Part shown: positions 1 through 5,792 of the stretch, one piece after another
Numbering within the stretch: position 1 is the stretch's first letter
Layout: every line of letters starts with the position of its first letter
From: Helicobacteraceae bacterium
Lineage (GTDB): Bacteria > Campylobacterota > Campylobacteria > Campylobacterales > Sulfurimonadaceae
Length of the DNA stretch: 6,183 nucleotides
Reading direction: 5' to 3'
Assembly (NCBI GenBank): GCA_947497635.1
Contig: CANMHZ010000078.1
Span: 1-6,183, forward strand
The notes under the pieces: model-generated
The model's input: only the letters and a program-made list of their open reading frames with translations
The model's database searches: none
What the model was told of the DNA's origin: nothing
Translations under genes and position numbers: made by a program

Positions 1-291
1 TATGCGAATGGTCCGGGAAGTTTTATGGGGATAAAAGTGACCTATCTTTTTTTAAAAACTCTGAGTATTTTACAAAAAGTTCCCCTTTTTGCCCTTGATG
101 GGTTCTTTTTTAATGAAAATAGCCCCATCAAAGCGTATGGAAAGCTCTATTTTGTTAAAAATAGGGCAACCATTTCGTTAGAGCCGTTGGAACAGCCAAA
201 TTTAAAAATGTTTGAGCTTCCACGCTTCATAAATGCGAATAATTTTAATACCGACAATGCCCCGTGTTATGGAATTGATGCAGTTGGATAA
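1..291 (+). CDS. tsaB: TsaB-like protein (tRNA t6A biosynthesis, YeaZ family), 3' part only
   Basis: The reading frame is already open at base 1 and gives the last 96 residues before a TAA at 289-291; the start lies outside the window. The fragment opens with YANGPGSFMGIKV, which fits the family signature GPGSFTGLRIG in the N-terminal ASKHA-fold domain, followed by the expected helix (YLFLKTLSIL). In well-studied bacteria TsaB is a non-catalytic scaffold that pairs with TsaD and TsaE to place threonylcarbamoyl on A37 of ANN-decoding tRNAs. Only about 83 residues follow the signature, far fewer than the roughly 150 in E. coli TsaB, and the remainder is diverged, so the C-terminal domain is reduced. 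Its place just before thrB matches C. jejuni Cj0133 as I recall it. The family call rests mainly on one motif plus gene order. An ATG at 25 lies inside the signature and is unlikely to be the real start. Confidence 0.72.
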   Translation, partial: YANGPGSFMGIKVTYLFLKTLSILQKVPLFALDGFFFNENSPIKAYGKLYFVKNRATISLEPLEQPNLKMFELPRFINANNFNTDNAPCYGIDAVG

Positions 292-294
292 GGA
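291..294 (+). promoter_or_regulatory. Ribosome binding site of thrB
   Basis: AGGA lies six bases before the GTG at 301 and overlaps the last base of the tsaB TAA stop. It supports GTG as the thrB start. A ribosome ending tsaB would stop right on this site, which suggests coupled translation. Confidence 0.65.
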
Positions 295-300
295 ACAAAA

Positions 301-1182
301 GTGTTTGTAAGCGTACCTGCAACCAGTGCCAATTTAGGGCCTGGATTTGATTCATTAGGATTGGCCGTTGATTTACGCAATCGTGTTGAGCTGACACCAT
401 CTCGTTTTTTTGCTGTTTCGATCAAGGGTGAGGGGGAAAACAATCCTCGTCTCAAGGGGAATAATCTTTTCGTCAGTATTTTTAACGAACATTATCGACG
501 CCTCACCCAAAAGCGTCAGAATTTTAAATTTACTTTCTATAATCAAATTCCGATGTCCCGTGGGTTGGGAAGTTCTTCAGCGGTGATCGTAAGTGCTATT
601 AGTTGTGCCCATGAAGCAGCTGGGGTGAAGGTATCTAAGCGTCGTATTTTAAACCATGCGCTCGTTTATGAAACTCATCCTGATAATATTACCCCTGCCG
701 TTATGGGTGGATTTAATGTTGCAATGGTTGAAAAGCAAAAAGTATTTTCGCAACAAAAACATATGCCTGATTATCTCAAAGCGGTGGTCGTGATCCCGAA
801 CAAGCCTATCTCAACGGCAAAATCGCGGACAACTCTTCCCCGCTCGTATAGTAAAGAGAATGCAGTTTTCAATCTTTCTCATACCGCCGTGACAGTGGGG
901 GCATTTTATAATGAAGATTGGGAAATGTTGAGGCTTTCAACGCAGGATAGATTTCATCAACGAGTACGGATGAAAATGTTGCCTGAGCTTTTTGACGTTC
1001 AAAAGTTGGCATACGATAACGGGGCTTTGATGAGTACCCTTTCAGGGAGTGGATCGACATTTTTTAATATGGTGTACGATGATGATGCGATAATGATGGC
1101 AGATAAGTTTATCAGTGCATTTCCAGATTTTGATGTGAAAATCTTGAATTTTGATAATGACGGACTCGTCGTTGAGCGATAA
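301..1182 (+). CDS. thrB: Homoserine kinase (GHMP kinase family)
   Basis: The enzyme phosphorylates L-homoserine with ATP to O-phosphohomoserine, the step before threonine synthase, in the cytoplasm. The 293-residue product shows the three GHMP kinase motifs: PATSANLGPGFDSLG at residues 6-20; the glycine- and serine-rich ATP loop PMSRGLGSSSA at 84-94; and LSGSGST at 247-253 near the C-terminus. EThHPDN at 124-130 is also typical of homoserine kinases. The start is GTG. No ATG precedes residue 85, the first motif begins at residue 6, and the in-frame tsaB stop lies only nine bases upstream, so no longer start exists. Length is normal for the family (about 290-310). It sits nine bases after tsaB in the same frame and 21 bases before ylxR, so it is a threonine gene inside a translation operon. 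No thrA or thrC is visible. Arginine codons are mixed (CGT, CGC, CGA, CGG, AGG), unlike infB. Confidence 0.96.
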   Translation: MFVSVPATSANLGPGFDSLGLAVDLRNRVELTPSRFFAVSIKGEGENNPRLKGNNLFVSIFNEHYRRLTQKRQNFKFTFYNQIPMSRGLGSSSAVIVSAISCAHEAAGVKVSKRRILNHALVYETHPDNITPAVMGGFNVAMVEKQKVFSQQKHMPDYLKAVVVIPNKPISTAKSRTTLPRSYSKENAVFNLSHTAVTVGAFYNEDWEMLRLSTQDRFHQRVRMKMLPELFDVQKLAYDNGALMSTLSGSGSTFFNMVYDDDAIMMADKFISAFPDFDVKILNFDNDGLVVER

Positions 1183-1184
1183 GT

Positions 1185-1190
1185 AAAGGA
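1185..1190 (+). promoter_or_regulatory. Probable ribosome binding site of ylxR
   Basis: AAAGGA lies in the 21-base gap after thrB, but 13 bases before the ylxR ATG, longer than the usual 5-9. It is the only purine-rich site in the gap, so initiation of ylxR may be weak or helped by coupling to thrB. Confidence 0.45.
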
Positions 1191-1203
1191 ATATTAAGCT
1201 ATA

Positions 1204-1458
1204 ATGGCGCGAAATAGTAGTCATCCTGTACGAATGTGCATTGTTTGTCGTGAGCGTATCGAGCAATCGGCGTTAATACGGCTTCAGTGTCGCGAAGGTA
1301 ATTTAGAGCCCTACATCGGGATGGGGCGAAGTTTTTATTTGTGTTTTGAGTGTGTAGAGCACAAAAAAACTTCGGGGCAACTAGCCCGCCACTGCAAGAG
1401 CAACACCCCGGTGATGCTTATGAATCGTTTAAAGGAGATTGTCGTTAATGATGGATAA
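1204..1458 (+). CDS. ylxR: YlxR family (DUF448) RNA-binding protein
   Basis: A small basic protein of 84 residues with the YlxR pattern: RMCIVCRERIEQSALIRLQ at residues 10-28, then the aromatic loop GMGRSFYLC at 39-47, which corresponds to the GRGAYVC loop of other members. YlxR family genes commonly lie just before infB, as here. The B. subtilis member has been renamed RnpM and described as binding RNase P RNA; whether this distant homologue does so is inference. Two CxxC pairs (C12/C15 and C47/C50) could bind zinc. The ATG at 1204 has no good alternative upstream, and the next ATG (1234, residue 11) would remove little of the domain. The 3' end contains the infB ribosome binding site and overlaps infB by 11 bases, so the two are probably translationally coupled. 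The family call rests on motif and position together. Confidence 0.88.
   Translation: MARNSSHPVRMCIVCRERIEQSALIRLQCREGNLEPYIGMGRSFYLCFECVEHKKTSGQLARHCKSNTPVMLMNRLKEIVVNDG
1432..1437 (+). promoter_or_regulatory. Ribosome binding site that sets the infB start
   Basis: A full AAGGAG lies inside the 3' end of ylxR, 10 bases before the ATG at 1448 and 13 before the ATG at 1451. It is only one base before the TTG at 1439 that opens the longest frame, which rules that codon out as a start. Confidence 0.8.
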
Positions 1459-3988
1459 AGTAAGAGTTCATGAAATAGCCAAGGAACTTGGAATCAATTC
1501 TAAAGAGGTAGTGGATAAAGCAGCCATTATGGGATTGAATGTAAAAACTGCTTCAAGTACGGTATCAATGGAAGAAGCTGAAAAGATTATGAATTACATC
1601 ATGGGTGGAACAGCTCCTGAAGTGGGCGAAGCAAAAGCCTCACCAGTAGCAATAGAGACTGTTAGTGAAGTTCCTGCTGTTATCGCTAGTGAAGAACATA
1701 AAGCTCAGGAAATTGTTGAAACAGTTGTTCCTGTTGAAGTAGCTGTTGTTGAGCAAGTTGCGGTAGAGGTTGTTCCTCCAAAGCGTACTGGTTTGAAGAT
1801 TGTTAAGAAAAAACGTCCTGTTGAAGAAGTCGTTGTTGTGTCTCCTTCACGAAAAGACCCCGTTAATGTTTCTCAATATGGTAAGTTAAGTGAGCAAGCG
1901 CAACGTGAGCTTGAAGCGAAGCGAGCTAAAAAAAGTCAACATAGTTCACCAACAATGAAAAAAGATCAAGGCGTTCGTCTTGATATTTTCAGTGGTGGTA
2001 TATCTGATATTTCAATGGATTATGAAGACGAACAAGTCGTTCTTCTTGATTTTAGTGATCTTAACGCTACATTGCCTCCTGAAGAAGTTCAAAAGCCTAA
2101 AGAGAAAAAACCAATTGGTCGTAATGCGGGTAAAAAACAAGGGGCTAATCGTGGAAAACCACGTCAAGTCTCTCGTGAGTCCCGTAAAAAATATACCAAA
2201 GACGCAAAAGAAGACGAAGTTATCACTCATGTAGAAATTCCTGAGGATGTTCGTGTTTATGAATTTGCTGAAAAAATAGGGCAAACTATTTCAACGGTTA
2301 TTAAAGTTCTTTTTGATCTTGGAATGATGGTTACCAAAAATGACTTCCTTGGTAAAGACGAAATCGAAATTCTTGCGAGTGAATTTGGTGTTGAAGTAAC
2401 AACAATTGATCCGAAAGATGCCTTCAATCTCGAAACTGCATACGACGAAGAACATGCAGGCAGTGAGGGCTTAGAAGAACGTCCTCCTGTTATTACGATT
2501 ATGGGACACGTTGACCACGGTAAAACGTCACTATTGGATGCGATTCGTAATGCTAAAGTAGCGCATGGAGAAGCAGGGGGAATTACTCAGCATATCGGTG
2601 CTTACTCTGTAGAGCAAAAAGGGAAGCTTATTACTTTCTTGGATACTCCAGGACACGAAGCGTTTAGTGCGATGCGTGCACGTGGAGCGCAAATTACAGA
2701 TATTATCATTATTGTTGTTGCAGCTGATGATGGGGTTAAACCTCAAACGCGTGAAGCAGTGCAACATGCTAAAGATGCAAAAGTTCCTGTTATTGTTGCT
2801 GTCAATAAAATGGACAAACCAGGGGCTAATCCTGATATGGTCAAAGCACAAATGGCAGAGCTTGGTCTAAACCCTATTGAGTGGGGCGGAGACGTTGAGT
2901 TTGTGGGTGTATCCGCAAAAGCTATGACCGGTATTGACGAACTTTTGGAAGCAATTTTACTTCAATCTGAAGTAATGGAGCTTCAAGCAGATCCAACAGT
3001 TATGGCAAAAGCCGTTGTTGTTGAGAGTACACTTGAAAAAGGACGTGGACCAGTTGCAACCGTAATTGTTCAAAATGGAACGCTTCGCATTGGTGATAAC
3101 ATCGTGTGTGGTGGTGCGTATGGACGTGTTCGTGCATTGATTAATGATCGTAAAGCACAGCTTCAAGAGATCGGGCCAAGTCAAACAGCTGTCGTTGTTG
3201 GTCTTAATGAAGTACCAGCATCAGGTGAAACGATGATGGTTATGGAAACTGATAGAGAAGCACGTGAAATTGCACAAAAACGTTATGAATATGATCGTCA
3301 TCGTGAGCTTTCATTAAGTACTAAAGCATCGTTTGATGATTTGACCTCATTGATTGCTGAAGGTCGTATTAAAGCGCTTAAAGTCGTTCTTAAAACAGAC
3401 GTTCATGGATCATTGGAAGCAATTAAATCTGCTCTTGCTGAACTTCGTAATGAAGAGGTTAAGGTTGAAGTGATCTCTAGTGGTGTTGGTGGTATCACTG
3501 AAAATGATGTTGCATTGGTTAACAACAGTGAAAACTGCGCACTTCTTGGATTTAATGTTCGTCCTACCGGTACGGTTAAAGCTGCTGCGAAACAAATGGG
3601 TGTTGAGATCAAAACTTACTCTATTATTTATGAGTTAATTGATGATATCAAACTTATGCTGACGGGTATGATGGCTCCTCAGTATCGTGAAGAAAATACT
3701 GGTCAAGCGGAAGTACGTGATACATTCCCAATGCCAAGAGGTGCTGGAACAATCGCTGGATGTGTGGTTGTTGATGGTAAGCTTGTTCGTGGTGGTATGG
3801 TACGTGTTATTCGTGACGGTGTTGTTATTCACGAGGGTGATTTGACATCACTACGACGCTTCAAAGACGATGTCAAAGAGGTTGGTAAAGGGTTTGATTG
3901 TGGTGTTGTTCTCAATGGTTATACCGATGTTAAAGTCGGTGACGTTGTAGAAACCTTCAAAAAAATTGAGAAAAAAGTAACTCTGTGA
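1448..3988 (+). CDS. infB: Translation initiation factor IF-2
   Basis: IF-2 is the GTPase that brings fMet-tRNA to the 30S subunit and promotes 50S joining. The product is 846 residues from the ATG at 1448. Domains in order: an IF2_N segment (about 1-50, with VRVHEIAKELG); a low-complexity linker (about 50-260), first Val/Glu-rich and then Lys/Arg-rich; a second IF2_N-like segment (about 262-318); the G domain; then beta-barrel and C-terminal fMet-tRNA-binding domains. G motifs are complete: G1 GHVDHGKT at 353-360, T380 in the G2 region, G3 DTPGH at 399-403 with the catalytic His, G4 NKMD at 453-456, and G5 SAK at 489-491. GVGGITENDV at 679-688 and GFNVRPTG from 701 fit the C-terminal half. 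ATG 1451, one codon later, is equally possible. Arginine is almost always CGT and third positions are rich in T, a bias stronger than in thrB or ribD and consistent with high expression. Confidence 0.98.
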   Translation: MMDKVRVHEIAKELGINSKEVVDKAAIMGLNVKTASSTVSMEEAEKIMNYIMGGTAPEVGEAKASPVAIETVSEVPAVIASEEHKAQEIVETVVPVEVAVVEQVAVEVVPPKRTGLKIVKKKRPVEEVVVVSPSRKDPVNVSQYGKLSEQAQRELEAKRAKKSQHSSPTMKKDQGVRLDIFSGGISDISMDYEDEQVVLLDFSDLNATLPPEEVQKPKEKKPIGRNAGKKQGANRGKPRQVSRESRKKYTKDAKEDEVITHVEIPEDVRVYEFAEKIGQTISTVIKVLFDLGMMVTKNDFLGKDEIEILASEFGVEVTTIDPKDAFNLETAYDEEHAGSEGLEERPPVITIMGHVDHGKTSLLDAIRNAKVAHGEAGGITQHIGAYSVEQKGKLITFLDTPGHEAFSAMRARGAQITDIIIIVVAADDGVKPQTREAVQHAKDAKVPVIVAVNKMDKPGANPDMVKAQMAELGLNPIEWGGDVEFVGVSAKAMTGIDELLEAILLQSEVMELQADPTVMAKAVVVESTLEKGRGPVATVIVQNGTLRIGDNIVCGGAYGRVRALINDRKAQLQEIGPSQTAVVVGLNEVPASGETMMVMETDREAREIAQKRYEYDRHRELSLSTKASFDDLTSLIAEGRIKALKVVLKTDVHGSLEAIKSALAELRNEEVKVEVISSGVGGITENDVALVNNSENCALLGFNVRPTGTVKAAAKQMGVEIKTYSIIYELIDDIKLMLTGMMAPQYREENTGQAEVRDTFPMPRGAGTIAGCVVVDGKLVRGGMVRVIRDGVVIHEGDLTSLRRFKDDVKEVGKGFDCGVVLNGYTDVKVGDVVETFKKIEKKVTL

Positions 3989-4350
3989 CACCGGCTCAAA
4001 TAAAAATTAAACGGACAGAGTCGATGCTCAAAGAGCTTATCCCTGAAGGAATTTCAGGGCTTGCAGATGCGCGTATTCGTGAAGTTGACGTTATTGATGT
4101 TAAATGTTCACGAGGGCGTAGTGATGCAAAAGTGTATCTTGATCCTCATAGTTATACACCTCAAGAGAAAGCGGCTTTTTTGAAGCTTCTCGAAAAAGTA
4201 CGCCCAATCATTGAAGAACATTGTATGAAAGATCAAGGGTGGTTTCGATCACCCCGTTTGACATTTGTTTTTGACGATACATTGGAACGTAGTAAAAATA
4301 TAGAAGCTTTATTTGCCAAAATTGCCAAGGAGAAAAAAGATGAGTCTTGA
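3985..4350 (+). CDS. rbfA: Ribosome-binding factor A (30S maturation)
   Basis: RbfA is a KH-fold protein that binds the 30S precursor and assists 16S rRNA 5'-end and helix 1 maturation. The 121-residue product begins IKIKRTESMLKEL at residue 6, has the strand REVDVIDVKCSRGRSDAKVYL at 32-52, a long helix at about 59-81, and ends with RLTFVFDDTLERSKNIEALF at 91-110, matching the family's closing strand and helix. Length fits the usual 110-130. The start is GTG, whose last two bases form the infB TGA stop (GTGA, four-base overlap). No clear Shine-Dalgarno sequence precedes it, so translation probably depends on ribosomes finishing infB. The position between infB and rimP is further support. Sequence similarity to well-known RbfA proteins is modest, as is normal in Campylobacterota. 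Confidence 0.92.
   Translation: MTPAQIKIKRTESMLKELIPEGISGLADARIREVDVIDVKCSRGRSDAKVYLDPHSYTPQEKAAFLKLLEKVRPIIEEHCMKDQGWFRSPRLTFVFDDTLERSKNIEALFAKIAKEKKDES
4327..4332 (+). promoter_or_regulatory. Ribosome binding site that sets the rimP start
   Basis: AAGGAG lies seven bases before the ATG at 4340, inside the 3' end of rbfA. An upstream TTG at 4313 in the same frame has no such site and would add nine residues (MPKLPRRKK) that are out-of-frame rbfA sequence. Confidence 0.85.
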
Positions 4351-4771
4351 ACGTGATATCAAAAAAATGGTCGAATCAATCGGTCTCTCTTTGTACGATA
4401 CTCAGATTTTGAATGAAAATGACCAAACTATCTTTCGAGTCAGTGTGACAGCGCAAGGTGGAGTTAATTTGGATCAATGTGCCGAAGTGACCCATCTTAT
4501 TAATCCACTTTTGGATGTAACCCCTCCTATGGGGGGCGAATATCGTCTCGAAGTGAGTTCTCCAGGGATTGAACGCCGTCTAAAAACACTTGAACATTTC
4601 GTGCAATCCATTGGTGAAAAGGTTGTTTTTTCAACTGTTACCAAAGAGAAGTTTGAGGGTGAACTTACGGCTGTCAATGGCGAGGAAATTTGTGTTTTGA
4701 CAAAAGAAAATGGGGAGCAAAAAGTTCCGTTTCGCTCTATTAGTAAGGCACGTACCTTTTTCGAGTGGTGA
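4340..4771 (+). CDS. rimP: Ribosome maturation factor RimP
   Basis: RimP binds the free 30S subunit and is needed for its maturation, in particular for assembly around S12. The 143-residue product has the N-terminal alpha/beta domain, with the family signature YRLEVSSPGIERRL at 68-81 (SSPG at 73-76, with IERRL where most members have a D/E-R-P/R-L run), and a C-terminal SH3-like barrel at about 88-143 (KVVFSTVTKEKFEGELTAV). ATG 4340 is preferred because of the AAGGAG seven bases upstream; it overlaps the rbfA end by 11 bases. Length is near the family's usual 140-155. In E. coli the order is rimP-nusA-infB-rbfA; here rimP follows rbfA and nusA is not in the window. The stop TGA overlaps the ribD ATG by one base. 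Confidence 0.95.
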   Translation: MSLERDIKKMVESIGLSLYDTQILNENDQTIFRVSVTAQGGVNLDQCAEVTHLINPLLDVTPPMGGEYRLEVSSPGIERRLKTLEHFVQSIGEKVVFSTVTKEKFEGELTAVNGEEICVLTKENGEQKVPFRSISKARTFFEW

Positions 4772-5784
4772 TGAATTTCATCGCTCATTCTCTTCATCCC
4801 ATGAAACTCGCCCTTAATGAGGCGTGGAACTATCAACTTTTGACTTTTCCTAATCCTGCTGTCGGTGCTGTTTGCATCGGCGGACGGGGTGAAATACTCT
4901 CTGTCGGTGCTCATAAACGCGCAGGCGGTCCTCATGCAGAAGTGTTTGCTCTTCGAGATGCCTATAGCCTTCTTAGTGGTGACGATGTTCTCGCAGGGTG
5001 TGATGACTCCTCTTTTATTCACGATTACCTCCGAAAAAATCACAATAATCTTTTTCATACCGTGTCCATGGCAGTAACATTGGAACCATGTGCTCACCAT
5101 GGAAAAACCCCCTCATGTGCCTTGCTAATTCGTGATTTAGGGATACAAAAGATTTCCATAGCGTCTAAAGATCCCAATCCAATTGCGGCAAACGGCGGTA
5201 AGATATTGGAAGATGCAGGAGTCGTGTGTACATTTGGAGTAATGGAAGAAGAGGGGAACAAACTCTTAAAACCATTTCTAAAATGGCAAGCAGCTCCTTT
5301 TGTCTTTTTTAAATGGGCGCAACGTCTTGACGGAACGGTTGACAATGGGGTGATTAGCTCTCAAAGCTCGCGAGAACACGTCCATGCTTTACGTGACCGA
5401 TGTGATTTGATAGTTATTGGCGGCAACACGGTACGACATGATCGTCCAACACTTGATGCTCGTCTTGTGGAGGGTAAAGCCCCCGATGTCTTGATCTATT
5501 CACGTAGTAGTAATTTTGATACGTCTATTCCTCTCTTTGGTATTCCTAATCGAAAGGTGTTTATTGCCTCTTCCTTGGAAAAAATTAAGGACTATTCTCT
5601 GGTAATGATAGAGGGAGCAATGGCGATGATGGACGCAAGTCGTGATGTATGTGATTGGTATTTGAGTTATATTGCTCCAAAAATTGGGGGCGGTTCACAC
5701 ACCTTAGGGGCAATACAAGAGGAATTTGAGGTAGTGCACGCTAAAATCACTGATAATATCATCCTATGGATGAGAAAAAAATAG
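4771..5784 (+). CDS. ribD: Bifunctional riboflavin deaminase/reductase RibD
   Basis: RibD deaminates the pyrimidine made from GTP by RibA and then reduces its ribose side chain with NADPH, steps two and three of riboflavin synthesis. Numbering from ATG 4771 (337 residues), the deaminase has NPAVGAV at 28-34, HAE at 55-57 and PCAHHGKTPSC at 106-116, giving zinc ligands H55, C107 and C116 and the proton-shuttling E57. The reductase begins near 177 (FVFFKWAQRLDGTV), with IGGNTVRHDRPTLDAR at 216-231 and IAPKIGGG at 301-308. About 24 extra residues lie between the HAE and PC motifs compared with E. coli, and the reductase is shorter by roughly 50 after residue 231. Helicobacter RibD, as I recall it, is similar, so this is probably a lineage form. 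The ATG overlaps the rimP stop (TGATG); two GTG codons at 4765 and 4768 are alternatives. No strong ribosome binding site is visible, so coupling to rimP is likely. Confidence 0.95.
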   Translation: MNFIAHSLHPMKLALNEAWNYQLLTFPNPAVGAVCIGGRGEILSVGAHKRAGGPHAEVFALRDAYSLLSGDDVLAGCDDSSFIHDYLRKNHNNLFHTVSMAVTLEPCAHHGKTPSCALLIRDLGIQKISIASKDPNPIAANGGKILEDAGVVCTFGVMEEEGNKLLKPFLKWQAAPFVFFKWAQRLDGTVDNGVISSQSSREHVHALRDRCDLIVIGGNTVRHDRPTLDARLVEGKAPDVLIYSRSSNFDTSIPLFGIPNRKVFIASSLEKIKDYSLVMIEGAMAMMDASRDVCDWYLSYIAPKIGGGSHTLGAIQEEFEVVHAKITDNIILWMRKK

Positions 5785-5786
5785 GA
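5783..5786 (+). promoter_or_regulatory. Ribosome binding site of ubiE/menG
   Basis: AGGA overlaps the ribD TAG stop and lies six bases before the ATG at 5793, fixing that start and suggesting coupling to ribD. Confidence 0.65.
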
Positions 5787-5792
5787 AATTGT

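Noticed and set aside
1740..1850. Repeated GTTGTT/GTTGAAG stretches in infB that look like short tandem repeats
   Set aside because: The unit is irregular and in frame with a Val/Glu-rich linker, so it reflects amino-acid composition rather than a repeat array or CRISPR.
1980..2234. An 84-codon + strand frame within the infB linker, with a hydrophobic N-terminus resembling a membrane helix
   Set aside because: The hydrophobic run comes from reading T-rich codons out of frame; there is no ribosome binding site and the frame ends without a recognisable domain.
2531..2851. A 106-codon open frame on the - strand inside the infB G domain
   Set aside because: The + strand carries the most conserved part of IF-2; the antisense product is rich in Asn, Ile and Cys in a way that mirrors the GTT/ATT-rich coding strand.
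4474..5100. A 208-codon open frame on the - strand opposite rimP and ribD
   Set aside because: It lies fully antisense to two genes with clear family motifs, its translation shows no recognisable domain, and it has no matching gene layout around it. It is best explained as an antisense shadow of codon bias.
5771..5782. A seven-base A run at the end of ribD as a possible slippage or frameshift site
   Set aside because: The run encodes the closing KK and is followed at once by TAG; a similar run in ubiE (5894-5900) encodes a normal WRKKA. No alternative frame product makes sense at either site.
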